From positions 116,015-180,014 of the forward strand of contig NZ_AUCK01000005.1 of the NCBI RefSeq assembly GCF_000429725.1: 64,000 nucleotides of DNA. The letters are read 5' to 3'. The position numbers and the translations under genes are program-made. Shown here piece after piece: positions 34,247-42,431 of the stretch. The notes under the pieces are model-generated. The model had not been told where the DNA came from, did not search any database, and saw only the letters and a list, made by a program, of their open reading frames with translations. The stretch's first letter is position 1. Each line of letters begins with the position of its first letter. This DNA is from Alkalicoccus chagannorensis DSM 18086 (GTDB taxonomy: Bacteria; Bacillota; Bacilli; Bacillales; Salisediminibacteriaceae).

Positions 34247-34579
34247 ATGAGTGTAGAAGCAACACTGCAGCAGCTCGTCAGCAAGATGGAGAAAGAACCT
34301 GCCCCGATCGAGAACTTGAGCTATACGTATCAGTTTGACATCACTGACCAGAACGAAACGTATCAGCTTGATATTCAAGAGGGAAAAGCGGCTTACATGG
34401 TTGGAGAAGAGAAGGAGCCGAGGCTTACATTACAGATGAGTGAAGAATATTTTCAAAAACTGGCGGCAGACGATTTGAATGCAGCCATGGCCTATATGAG
34501 CGGGAAGCTGAAGGTCAAAGGAGATATGACCCACGCATTGAAATTCCAGTCGCTCGTCAAACAGTACTTAGGGGATTGA
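34247..34579 (+). CDS. SCP2 sterol-binding domain protein
   Basis: A 110-residue stand-alone SCP2 domain, a fold that binds lipids or acyl-CoA in a hydrophobic tunnel. The C-terminal AYMSGKLKVKGDMTHALKFQ text is the family signature. It has a strong site, AAAGGAGGAAGGTCCGC, before ATG. The FadR box right upstream places it in the fatty-acid degradation regulon, so a role in carrying acyl-CoA or fatty acid during beta-oxidation is a reasonable inference. No other fad gene lies nearby. Confidence 0.9.
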   Translation: MSVEATLQQLVSKMEKEPAPIENLSYTYQFDITDQNETYQLDIQEGKAAYMVGEEKEPRLTLQMSEEYFQKLAADDLNAAMAYMSGKLKVKGDMTHALKFQSLVKQYLGD

Positions 34580-34768
34580 GCCGTCCCATTCGTCTTCACC
34601 TTCGTTCCAGGCTGTGGAGAGCTTCGCTCCAGTGCTGGGAGCAGATAGCCATTCGGACTTCAAACACACCTCAACGAGCCCGCAGCCATAGACGGGGACG
34701 GGCGTGCTTTCTGTTGGCGTAAGAACCGCCGGAGCGAAAATTGGGATCCTGGTATGCAGCCGAAGAGG

Positions 34769-34912
34769 CTACTCATTCCGCCGGCTGTACTCGGTTTCCA
34801 GTTTCTGCTCCAGCTTCTCATCAATCGAATGAAGCGTGTGAGGATCGTTCAAGATCTCCTGTTTGTTTTCTTCAATTAATTCCTGCATGGATTTACGAAT
34901 ATGTCTTCGCAT
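34769..34912 (-). CDS. FbpB-family small basic protein
   Basis: A 47-residue charged protein beginning MRRHIRKSMQELIEENKQ, the pattern of the FbpB/YdbN family (Fur-regulated basic protein B). In B. subtilis FbpB helps the sRNA FsrA in the iron-sparing response. The ATG at 34912 is chosen over an upstream GTG/ATG because the family starts with MRR and AAAAGGTG precedes it. No clear Fur box is visible in the short divergent gap to 35011, so iron control is inferred from family only. The protein could also be a related Spo0E-size basic peptide. Confidence 0.7.
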   Translation of the reverse strand: MRRHIRKSMQELIEENKQEILNDPHTLHSIDEKLEQKLETEYSRRNE

Positions 34913-35010
34913 GACATCAGCACCTTTTCGTCGTTTTTTCCAGTATACCATTCATCAGAAAAGTTGGAATGTTTCATTTGTTACAAAATTCTGAACAAAG
35001 GAGGGTTCGT

Positions 35011-35964
35011 ATGTCCACTGCTGCTTCCGTTATCAGCAGGCTGAAGATCCCGACACCTTTTCTCGTCGGTGATGTGTTCGTGTATGTGATTCAGGGAGAC
35101 ACGAACATTCTGGTCGACACGGGGCCTTATACAGAAGAAGCGTGGGAGGCTCTTTGTTATGGGCTCGGGGAGCTTTCCCTGCAGCCGAGTGATATCCATA
35201 TGGTGGTACTGACCCACCATCATCCCGATCACGCAGGACTTGCATGGAAATTTGAAGAGACGGCTGTGATCGCAGGACATCCGTACACGGCGGCCTGGCT
35301 GGAAAAAACGGAAGCCCACTTTGATCGCATCCGGACGTTCTATCATGACTTGTATACCTCCCATGGGATGGAAGCAGAGCAAATTGAGCGCATTCGCCGG
35401 CGGCAGGAGAAATACCGGGCATTCAGCCTGGAAAGCAGCATGCACCGGAGCCTGAAGGAAGGAGATGTGCTGCCGGGATTTCCGGACTGGCGTGTGGTCT
35501 ATACGCCGGGCCATGCTCAGACGCATGTCTCCCTCATGGACAGTACAGGTAGAACCATCGGCGGAGATCACCTCCTGCCGCATATTTCGTCCAATGCGAT
35601 CCTGGAAGCTCCCCAGGCAGGGGAAGACAGGCCTAAAACGCTTCTTCAGTATCGGGAATCATTGAAAAAGTTCAGGAAAGCCTCGGTGGTTTATCCCGGG
35701 CACGGGGATATCGTACAGGACCCGCTTCCCTTAGTGGAAAAACGGCTCCGGGAGCAGATAACGAAAGCAGCAAGATTCAAGGAGGTCATGAACGGAGAGC
35801 CGATGACGGCAGCTGCCTTAACGGAAACGTTTTATCCGGACATGTATCAGAAGCAGCCCGATCTAACGTTCTCAGAAACCCTTGGGCACTTGGATCTTCT
35901 TGAAGCACAGGAGGCGCTCTACTGGGTGGAAACGGACGGCGTGTGGACGGCAGTTCCACGTTGA
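35011..35964 (+). CDS. MBL-fold metallo-hydrolase
   Basis: A 317-residue metallo-beta-lactamase-fold hydrolase with the metal motif THHHPDH (H69, H71, D73, H74), further ligands in YTPGHAQTH near 168 and GGDHLLPH near 181, and YPGHGD near 232. A C-terminal winged-helix-like region (about 255-317) is that of the lactonase/MBLAC2-type group. Substrate unknown; candidates are lactones or thioesters. The ATG at 35011 has AAAGGAGGGTTCGT; the ORF can open 14 codons earlier without a site. Divergent from the FbpB-like gene. Confidence 0.88.
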   Translation: MSTAASVISRLKIPTPFLVGDVFVYVIQGDTNILVDTGPYTEEAWEALCYGLGELSLQPSDIHMVVLTHHHPDHAGLAWKFEETAVIAGHPYTAAWLEKTEAHFDRIRTFYHDLYTSHGMEAEQIERIRRRQEKYRAFSLESSMHRSLKEGDVLPGFPDWRVVYTPGHAQTHVSLMDSTGRTIGGDHLLPHISSNAILEAPQAGEDRPKTLLQYRESLKKFRKASVVYPGHGDIVQDPLPLVEKRLREQITKAARFKEVMNGEPMTAAALTETFYPDMYQKQPDLTFSETLGHLDLLEAQEALYWVETDGVWTAVPR

Positions 35965-36031
35965 AGGGCATAATACTGCCTGCGTCTGCAGAACAAAATG
36001 CGGAATACTTTCACCCTGCTCCCCTGCGAAG

Positions 36032-36174
36032 GAACAAAAGCGCGCAGCGCCTTTTGATCGGAACGCCGTGTACCGCAGGATCTTTGAGGGAAGCATAGGT
36101 TCTTTATGCTTCCCGTGCAGCTGGCTGCGCCGTCACCCTTAATGAGAACTTATATATTCTTATACTTTGAAAAA
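36032..36174 (-). repeat. Intergenic repeat R1, full copy (reverse)
   Basis: On the minus strand it shows the complete R1 order: AGTATAAGAATATATAAG head, GGTGACGGCGCAGCCAGC block, a GGGAAGCATA/TATGCTTCCC stem, CCTGCGGTACACGGCGTTCC, and the closing ATCAAAAGGCGC/GCGCTTTTGTTC stem. It fills the gene-free stretch 35965-36379 with R2 copy 1 and the terminator. Confidence 0.8.
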
Positions 36175-36300
36175 GGCTATGTTATCGTTCGTTGTTGTTT
36201 TCATCCGCTTTCGGCGGACACTTGCTCAGGGGCTTATCCCTTGAACGTCGCCGCCTATCGCTAGTTTCATCAAATAACAACATCAAGCTTTAACAGCGCT
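36168..36300 (+). repeat. Intergenic repeat R2, copy 1
   Basis: About 130 bases alike to 46105-46240. Shared blocks are AAAGGCTATGTTAT, GTTCGTTG, TTGCTCA.GGGCTT.TCCC, CGCCTATCGCT and TTTCATCAAATAAC. An internal stem pairs GGCG(g)AC with GTCGCC. Confidence 0.8.
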
Positions 36301-36347
36301 TTGAAAAAAACCACGTCCGAAGCAGTTGTGCTTCGGACGTGGTTCAT
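36300..36347 (-). terminator. Terminator of the BCCT transporter gene
   Basis: AACCACGTCCGAAGCA pairs with TGCTTCGGACGTGGTT around GTTG. On the minus strand TTTTTTT follows. It lies 33 bases after the transporter stop. Confidence 0.88.
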
Positions 36348-36379
36348 TCTGCTTCCGACGCTGCAGCCGGAAGGGGAGC

Positions 36380-37906
36380 TTATTTTTTCTGCTGTTCGAA
36401 TTGTTCGTTGTACAATGTTTTTACGATGCGCGGTGCTGTCCATAATGTCGGGAGGAGCAGCAGCGACACCGGCAGTGCTGCGAATACGATAAAGGACTGC
36501 AGGGCATCGACGCTTCCTTCTCCGAGGTAAAGCAGAACAGAGGCGACGGCCCCCATCAGGAGCGCCCAGAATACGCGCAGGCTTGCTTTTGGTGACGGAG
36601 AACCGGTGACGGCCATCGAAATGGTGTAGCTCATGGAGTCGGTTGTCGTCGCAACAAAAATGACGGTGACGACAAGGAAAGCCGCAGCCAGCAGCGTACC
36701 AAATGGCATCTGCTCGACGATCGCAATCATCGCAGCCGGCATGCCGCCTTCATCGAGTGCTCCGGAAACGGCGCCCGCTTCCTGCAGTTCGTAAAAGATA
36801 CCGGAACCGCCGACAACAGAAAACCAGAAGTTCGTGATCAGCGGAGCAGCAATCGCGACAGCTGTGACGAGTTGACGGATCGTCCGGCCTCGGGATATCC
36901 GTGCAATGAAGATGGCCATCATTGGTGCATATCCGATAAACCATCCCCAGAAAAACAAGGTCCAGAACGACAGCCAGGCGGTATCTCCGCGATAAAGGCT
37001 TAGTTCAAGGAAATCCCGGGTATAGACGCCCATCGTTCCGATGAAGGTATCGATGATAAAACCGCCCGGTCCGAGAATCAGGACGAGGAAAATAAGGGCC
37101 AGCGTCAGAATCACATTCCAACGGCTCAGAAATTGTATTCCTTTATGCAGGCCGGTGGCGGCGGAAACCGCTGCAATCGCAACGAGGCCGAACACAATGA
37201 GAAGCTGCGTCAGGAATACATCAGGAATGCCGAACAGCGAATCGAGTCCGTACGCTGCCTGCAGTCCGAGAAAACCAATCGGTCCGATCGTTCCGGCAGC
37301 AACAGAAATAATAGAAAATGCATCCGCTGCGATACCGATTGGATTTTTTGGTGCTGCAATCTTTTCGCCGAAAACGGGGTACAGCAGCGTTCTCGGCTTC
37401 AGCGGCATGCCACGGTGAAAGTGGCCGTACATGATGACAATCGCAGAGAGCGTACCGAGGATTGCCCAGGCGAGAAAGCCCCAGTCAAGAAAGGCCTGTG
37501 CCATAGCGGGCACAACTGCTTCCGCTGTGCCGGCTTCTGCATCGAACATCGGAGGCACTTCAAGAAAGTGATTGATCGGCTCAGCCGCAGCCCAGAAGAC
37601 GCCGCCGCCGGCGAGAAGGGTACACATGATGATTGAGATCCATTTGAATGTACCGAGCTCCGGCTCCGCTGTCCGTCCGAGACGGATGTGGCCGAATTTA
37701 GAAAAAGCAATAACCATGGCAACGAGAAATGTCAACAGCATCAGTACCTGCCAGAAAGCACCGAAATACGTCGTAGCAAAGCCAAAGGACCAGTCTACGA
37801 AAGCGCCAACCGCATCCACGTTAATTAAAGATGCGATGACGAAAGCGATGAGCAGCCCGCCGCTGATGAGCATGACGGGCCAATCAATTTTTGGATTTTT
37901 AGTCAA
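36380..37906 (-). CDS. BCCT-family osmolyte transporter
   Basis: A 508-residue sodium-coupled betaine/choline/carnitine transporter with about twelve membrane segments. The family region GGGVFWAAAEPINHFLEVP is near 99-117, and the FWTLFFWGWFIGYAPMMAIF segment with the conserved Trp-rich helix is near 318-337. The substrate, such as glycine betaine, cannot be fixed from sequence, though the tryptophan box fits. It takes up compatible solutes in salt stress, which fits the host. The start has GGAGGAACACC. Confidence 0.92.
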   Translation of the reverse strand: MTKNPKIDWPVMLISGGLLIAFVIASLINVDAVGAFVDWSFGFATTYFGAFWQVLMLLTFLVAMVIAFSKFGHIRLGRTAEPELGTFKWISIIMCTLLAGGGVFWAAAEPINHFLEVPPMFDAEAGTAEAVVPAMAQAFLDWGFLAWAILGTLSAIVIMYGHFHRGMPLKPRTLLYPVFGEKIAAPKNPIGIAADAFSIISVAAGTIGPIGFLGLQAAYGLDSLFGIPDVFLTQLLIVFGLVAIAAVSAATGLHKGIQFLSRWNVILTLALIFLVLILGPGGFIIDTFIGTMGVYTRDFLELSLYRGDTAWLSFWTLFFWGWFIGYAPMMAIFIARISRGRTIRQLVTAVAIAAPLITNFWFSVVGGSGIFYELQEAGAVSGALDEGGMPAAMIAIVEQMPFGTLLAAAFLVVTVIFVATTTDSMSYTISMAVTGSPSPKASLRVFWALLMGAVASVLLYLGEGSVDALQSFIVFAALPVSLLLLPTLWTAPRIVKTLYNEQFEQQKK

Positions 37907-38239
37907 TGGTGTTCCTCCTGTTTCATCCCCTGTTTTTTCTCAGGAGTGATCTAAGCTGTCGGGTAAATGACAGCACAAGGCATAACGATACCAGTCCTTA
38001 AGGTGTAATGCAACCCGTAAAAATGAAGCCCTTTTTGTGGTGAATGTTGATGCAAAAGGCCTCCCGCTGCTGATGTCCGGTGCGGGCGAGCCTGCCGAGC
38101 TGCAGTGGCGTTTCCATCTATGAATAAGAAGCATGAACCGTGCTGAAAATGGAGGGCGGGCGTTCCCTCAGGGAAGAGGAATGACAGATCCTGTTATACA
38201 ATGGTAGAATGAAAAAAAGAGATCATAGGAGGGTCAGCA
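37907..38239. other. Gene-free divergent region
   Basis: 333 bases between the BCCT transporter and the YtxH-like gene. It holds the promoter at 38181-38210. A 64-codon minus ORF has no ribosome site and is rejected. No R1-R3 repeat is recognisable. Confidence 0.4.
38181..38210 (+). promoter_or_regulatory. SigA-type promoter of the YtxH-like gene
   Basis: ATGACA, an 18-base spacer and TAGAAT (five of six matches each), 29 bases before the ATG. Confidence 0.5.
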
Positions 38240-38671
38240 ATGAGCAGGAATACAAAGTTTATCGCAGGCGGGATTGTTCTCAGCCTTGCAGCAGGTGCTG
38301 CGGCGGCTGCTGCCAATGCAGAAACAAGAAGAAAAGTGATTGATACGGCTTCGTCTTCAGCTGTACAGGCAAAGCAGATGGTCGGGATGGTAAGACAGAA
38401 CCGGCAGATGGTCGTCGACCACCTGCAGTCATCCGGTGATCAGATTCAGGAAGTCGTCAACCGGGCGTCCGATGATGTGAAAAACCTCATGGATGCCGTC
38501 TGGAATATGCGTCGGCATGCAGAAGAAGTGATGCAGGTACTGCAGAATGTCAATGAAGAGTGGAAAGAGCTGATGGAAAACCAGGCCTCCGGCAGACTTG
38601 ATCAGTCTCAAGGCGAAACCCCGATTGAACATCTGCCCGACGGGGAAGGCAATCAGCCGCAGGACCGCTGA
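38240..38671 (+). CDS. YtxH-like general stress protein
   Basis: A 143-residue protein with one N-terminal hydrophobic segment rich in Ala and Gly (about 8-27) followed by a long amphipathic helical region (about 30-115) and a polar tail. This layout and the start KFIAGGIVLSLAAGAAAAAA fit the YtxH family of Bacillota, whose members are stress-induced but of unknown function. Site AGGAGGGTCAGCA before ATG. No SigB promoter is recognised; a SigA-type one is at 38181. Confidence 0.65.
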   Translation: MSRNTKFIAGGIVLSLAAGAAAAAANAETRRKVIDTASSSAVQAKQMVGMVRQNRQMVVDHLQSSGDQIQEVVNRASDDVKNLMDAVWNMRRHAEEVMQVLQNVNEEWKELMENQASGRLDQSQGETPIEHLPDGEGNQPQDR

Positions 38672-38751
38672 GGCTGAATCAGCGAATAGAAATGAAACAA
38701 GCGCGGCAGCATGTCCGCGAATAGGGCGCCTCCTGTATGGGGGCGCTTTTT

Positions 38752-38901
38752 TTGTATTATAGGAATGTATAAGTTTTCATACAGTGCGACGGCGGCTCCA
38801 TGCGCTGCTCGGGAAGAAACAAAGAACGTTTTCTTCCCTCAAAAAGCCTGCAGCGCTTCCGTGCGCCGTTCCGACCAAAAGGCGCTTTGCGCTTTTGTTC
38901 T
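38752..38901 (+). repeat. Intergenic repeat R1, full copy
   Basis: The most complete copy, from ATTATAGGAATGTATAAG to GCGCTTTTGTTCTATTATAG. The central stem is GGGAAGAAA/TTTTCTTCCC and the closing stem GACCAAAAGGCGC/GCGCTTTTGTTC. A second copy starts directly at its end, sharing TATTATAGGAATG. Confidence 0.85.
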
Positions 38902-38990
38902 ATTATAGGAATGTATAAGTTTTCATACAGTGTGACGGCCTAGCCGGCTGCTCGGGAAGCACGAAGACCCCTTGCTTCCCGAAGAAGATG
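38895..38990 (+). repeat. Intergenic repeat R1, tandem truncated copy
   Basis: Repeats the R1 head and the GTGACGGCCTAGCCGGCTGCTC block and the GGGAAGCA/TGCTTCCC stem, then stops. It ends in the gap 38672-39146. Confidence 0.8.
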
Positions 38991-39084
38991 GGGAGGTGCC
39001 GTTCTCCACCTTCTGTTCGATGTACGATAGTACTTGTTTGCTCTGATTCATTTTATTTTGTTTAATTTGTTTTGGTTGGATTAT

Positions 39085-39113
39085 GTGACTGCTTTTTCCA
39101 TTTGTGATATGAT
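39085..39113 (+). promoter_or_regulatory. Extended -10 promoter for the 39.1-40.3 kb operon
   Basis: GTGACT, a 17-base spacer and TATGAT preceded by TGA (extended -10). Confidence 0.5.
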
Positions 39114-39146
39114 AGTGAAAATTGACAAATGAAGGGAGTGGCACTC

Positions 39147-39527
39147 ATGTCTTCCGCATGGATGCTTTCGATTTATGCAGCCGCTATTCTGGTCAGTATG
39201 ATCAGTGCTGTCGGCGCAGCCGTGAAAGTATGGAAACGCACGAAAGACAGCCAGCTCAGTATGCAGCGGCTGTATACCGTCTCTGTTGCAGGCCATATTC
39301 TGTCCATGATCTGGGTGTACGTCAAAAGTGCAGCCGGATTCCTGAGTACCCCCGCCGGATTGATTGCCATTGCATGCACCGTGCTTCTGTTTTCCGTCTT
39401 CGTTTATGCAGGAAACAGGGTTTTCCATAGTGTCTTCCACCGCGAGAAGAAAAAATCCGGTATGCATTGGAAATCTAAGTTTGAAAGCAGAGGAATGAGG
39501 AAACATAATCACTATACAATTCTCTAG
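39147..39527 (+). CDS. Small membrane protein, function unknown
   Basis: A 126-residue protein with three hydrophobic segments (about 4-24, 45-60 and 72-92) and a basic C-terminal tail. No family recognised. ATG at 39147 follows AAGGGAGTGGCACTC; the ATG six codons earlier would put the ribosome site inside the gene. It lies 15 bases upstream of the release-factor-like gene and is likely cotranscribed from 39085. Confidence 0.65.
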   Translation: MSSAWMLSIYAAAILVSMISAVGAAVKVWKRTKDSQLSMQRLYTVSVAGHILSMIWVYVKSAAGFLSTPAGLIAIACTVLLFSVFVYAGNRVFHSVFHREKKKSGMHWKSKFESRGMRKHNHYTIL

Positions 39528-39542
39528 GAGGTATGGTGTAAT

Positions 39543-40340
39543 ATGACATTAACCAACGAACTCAAATCACTCAAAAAAGTAGAATGCCCTGATGGGAAGT
39601 GCGTTCTGACTGTATATCTAAACACCGACCCGGCTGACATGGATCAGCAGAAAGGGGAATGGAAGATTCGTTTGAAGAACGGTCTCAACCGTATTGAAGA
39701 ATACATTGAGGCGTCTGGTTCTCAGGATGAGCTGAAGGCATATCAGAAGCTGAAAAAGCAGGTGGATAACGAAATCAAGGGCAACCGCCCGAACCTGGCA
39801 AAAAGCGTTGTGATTTTCGCTTCGGATCATGAAGATCTATGGTCGGTTCATTATCTTCAGGTTCCAACAGAGACAAACTTCTACTGGGAGCCGACACCGC
39901 AGCTGGATGAGCTGAAGCAGGTACAGGAGAAGTTCCCGCGTTCCGGTATTGTTATGCCGAACAATGACGAAGTGCGCATCATTGATACGTCCTTCGGCGA
40001 AGTCAATGAAGAGTGGGTCTTCGAATTTGATTCCAACAAAGAAGAGTGGAACCTGTCCGACGGCATGGCGTCGAAAGACCGTCAGGCTTCTTCTGCGACC
40101 CACGTGGATAAATTCAAGCAGCGTTTTGAAGAGAACAAGTACCGCTTCTACAAGGATATGGCTCAGAAAGTCGAAAAACTCCGCAAAGAAGCGGGCTGGC
40201 ATGAGCTGAATATCGTAGCAGAGGCAGATGCGGCTAGAACTTTTGCCGACGTCCTTCAGACGGAGCCGGCGCGCATCGTACAGAAAAATCTGAACGGTGC
40301 CGAATCAAGCAAGATTTTAAGCGAAGTTTTTGAACGGTAA
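39543..40340 (+). CDS. VLRF1-type (eRF1-like) release-factor family protein, YocB-like
   Basis: A 265-residue soluble protein. It looks like the bacterial aeRF1/VLRF1 group: an eRF1 domain-2-like fold with the helical HVDKFKQRFEENKYRFYKDM region near 181-200 (shortened), and no GGQ motif in the usual form. These proteins are related to Vms1/ANKZF1, which release chains from stalled ribosomes in eukaryotes; the bacterial role is not firmly known. Similar to B. subtilis YocB by general pattern; this is from memory, not a search. It is rich in Lys, Glu and Asn. AGGAGG precedes ATG by about 13. Confidence 0.7.
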   Translation: MTLTNELKSLKKVECPDGKCVLTVYLNTDPADMDQQKGEWKIRLKNGLNRIEEYIEASGSQDELKAYQKLKKQVDNEIKGNRPNLAKSVVIFASDHEDLWSVHYLQVPTETNFYWEPTPQLDELKQVQEKFPRSGIVMPNNDEVRIIDTSFGEVNEEWVFEFDSNKEEWNLSDGMASKDRQASSATHVDKFKQRFEENKYRFYKDMAQKVEKLRKEAGWHELNIVAEADAARTFADVLQTEPARIVQKNLNGAESSKILSEVFER

Positions 40341-40349
40341 TAAACAACC

Positions 40350-40392
40350 AAAAGAGCGCCTGTGCCGACAACGGCCGGGCGCTCTTTTTCGA
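40350..40392 (+). terminator. Terminator of the YocB-like operon
   Basis: AAAGAGCGCC pairs with GGCGCTCTTT around a longer loop, followed by TTTTTC. Confidence 0.75.
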
Positions 40393-40410
40393 AGAGCCGG
40401 CAGGCGTGTG

Positions 40411-41616
40411 TTACCGGCCGGCTCTGTCAGGTTCTTGTTCGGTGATGGCATCGACGGGGGCGTGCTGCGAGTAATGAAAGAACATACCGGCGGCGGTCAT
40501 GAGGAAGAGAACACTGCTCAGCGACAGGTAGACAGCACCGCTGCCGATGACTTCGATAAGGACGCCTGTCATGACAGGGCCGAGCATGCTGCCGAATCCG
40601 AAAAGAACGGCCGTCATCACATTCCCGGCCGGAAGGAGATCCGTCGGAACAAGGTCGGCCAGATAGGCGATCCCTAAAGAAAACAGGGAGCCAAGCAGCA
40701 TCCCGGTAACGAGAAACCCGCTGAAAAGCAGCCAGGGAATGGCTTCAGCCAGCGGCATGAAAGCAAACAGCGCTCCACCGGAAGCCATCAGCCCAATCAG
40801 GACACGGCTCCTGCCGATTCTGTCACTGAGCATGCCGAGCGGGAGCTGGGTGAGGAGGCTTCCAAAAACGAAGCCGGGGAGGAGCAGCATCGTAGTCAGC
40901 TGCAGATCAATCCCCATCCTCATCGCATACACCGGATAACTGCCGTGGATGGATGCTTCCAGATAGCCATAGCAGAAGCCGGGGAGGAGGGCGAACCAGG
41001 CTTTCGTCCATACTTGCCGGTAGCGTCCCCACGTGTTCAGCCCTGAAGCTGTCTCAACGCCTCCATCTGGGAATTCATTTTTAACCAGCGTCATCAGGAT
41101 GAGGGCTGCTGCGCTGAGCAGGGCAGAGATAAGAAACGGCAGCATGATATGTATATCAAGCAGACGAGTCATCATCGGGCCGGCACCAAAACCGAGTCCA
41201 AAGGCGAGACCATATACAGCGAGCTGCCTGCCTCTTACTGCTGCTGGTGCCGTTGTACTGATCCAGACCTGGGTGGAAAAATGAATCAGGTTGTCGGCAA
41301 TGCCGACGACCATCCGCATGATAAACCAGAACCAGAAGGCCTGCCACAGCGGAATGACGAGGACAGATACCGTCACGAGGATGAGGCCGGATAGGATAAC
41401 CGGCTTATATCCCCAGCGGCGGACGGGTTTTTCGATGAAAGGTGATACGAGGATGATGCCGATGTACAAGGCGGCAGCATTGACCCCGTTCATAGAGGAG
41501 GGGACTCCTGCTGATTCAAGCAGCACCGCGAGTACGGGGAGAAGCATGCCCTGGGAGAAGCCGGCAATCAGCACCATGCCGACCAGGACCCAGTAACGGA
41601 AGACGGGAGCGTTCAA
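40411..41616 (-). CDS. MFS transporter
   Basis: A 401-residue major facilitator with about twelve membrane segments. The conserved loop 2-3 pattern is replaced by SPFIEKPVRRWGYKPVI, and the second half has MLSDRIGRSRVLIG (the A-motif type GXXSDRIGR). No substrate can be predicted; drug or sugar export is possible. The start is TTG at 41616, with AAAGGAGGCGTCTGGA just upstream; no ATG in reach has a site. Gene stands alone. Confidence 0.9.
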   Translation of the reverse strand: MNAPVFRYWVLVGMVLIAGFSQGMLLPVLAVLLESAGVPSSMNGVNAAALYIGIILVSPFIEKPVRRWGYKPVILSGLILVTVSVLVIPLWQAFWFWFIMRMVVGIADNLIHFSTQVWISTTAPAAVRGRQLAVYGLAFGLGFGAGPMMTRLLDIHIMLPFLISALLSAAALILMTLVKNEFPDGGVETASGLNTWGRYRQVWTKAWFALLPGFCYGYLEASIHGSYPVYAMRMGIDLQLTTMLLLPGFVFGSLLTQLPLGMLSDRIGRSRVLIGLMASGGALFAFMPLAEAIPWLLFSGFLVTGMLLGSLFSLGIAYLADLVPTDLLPAGNVMTAVLFGFGSMLGPVMTGVLIEVIGSGAVYLSLSSVLFLMTAAGMFFHYSQHAPVDAITEQEPDRAGR

Positions 41617-41786
41617 TCCAGACGCCTCCTTTCGTTGCAGTATGAACTAGGGATCAAAACACACAAGCGTCCTGATCCTTGATCGAACGTCTGTGGATGA
41701 TCTATTTCGATGAAAATGATGACGCATCCGTTGTGGTCAGTTCCAGCGTCGTTTTTCTTGGTTGATAAGATTGCAGACATTCTTAT

Positions 41787-41905
41787 CAAGAGAGACGGCG
41801 TCGCTTGGCCGCGAAGGAAGAAAGTAGATCCCGTTCTTTCTTCAACGAGCCAGCGGCAGACGTTGTTCCGGTTAAAAGGGGCTGCGCACTCCTGTTCTAT
41901 TATAG
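41787..41905 (+). repeat. Intergenic repeat R1, diverged copy
   Basis: Carries GACGGCGTCGCTTGGCCGCG, a GGAAGAAAG/CTTTCTTC stem, AGCCAGCGGCAGACGTTGTTCC, and a closing AAAAGGGGC stem ending GTTCTATTATAG. The gap 41617-42025 otherwise holds only the promoter region of the OsmC gene. Confidence 0.7.
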
Positions 41906-42025
41906 TGGGGTGCAGGTGAAAGAAAAAGGACGGGTTTTCGTTCGTTTCAAGTTTTTTTTCGTAGCACAGACCTGTTTAATTTCGTACAATAGAAAAGACA
42001 AGTTTTTTTGAAGGAGGCTTTTTCC

Positions 42026-42415
42026 ATGGAATTTACATGGCAGGGAGACTATTTTGATACAGAAACAACGTTTGGCAGACTGCAGGTCAGCGGGGAGGAC
42101 GAGCATGGCTTCCGTCCCTTCCAGCTGATGGTGACATCGATTGCTGTGTGCAGCGCCTCGGTATTAAGAAAAGTACTGGAAAAGCAGCGGATGGAGGTGA
42201 CTTCCCTGACAGTGGATGCGGATGTAACAAGAAATGAAGCAGAAGCCAACCGCATCGAAGCCATCGCTCTTCACTACCGCATTGAAGGCAGCAATCTGGC
42301 AGAAAAGAAAGTGGCCCGTGCTGTAGATATGGCGGCAAAAAACTGCCCGATGGCACGAACAGTAGAAGGATCTGTCGACATATCAGAAACATTTGAATTG
42401 AGCAGCTCCGACTGA
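42026..42415 (+). CDS. OsmC/Ohr-family protein
   Basis: A 129-residue protein of the OsmC family, which reduces organic or other hydroperoxides with a pair of cysteines. Cys42 (VCSAS) and Cys107 (NCPMAR) are at the expected places, resembling the YhfA-like branch. GAAGGAGGCTTTTTCC precedes the ATG at 42026. The MATE gene follows 16 bases later, so the two are one transcript; the combination suggests a stress-defence unit. Confidence 0.87.
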   Translation: MEFTWQGDYFDTETTFGRLQVSGEDEHGFRPFQLMVTSIAVCSASVLRKVLEKQRMEVTSLTVDADVTRNEAEANRIEAIALHYRIEGSNLAEKKVARAVDMAAKNCPMARTVEGSVDISETFELSSSD

Positions 42416-42431
42416 CAGGAGGACGGAACTG

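Noticed and set aside
38752..38990. CRISPR array from tandem R1 units
   Set aside because: Only two long units with no regular spacers and no cas genes in the window.
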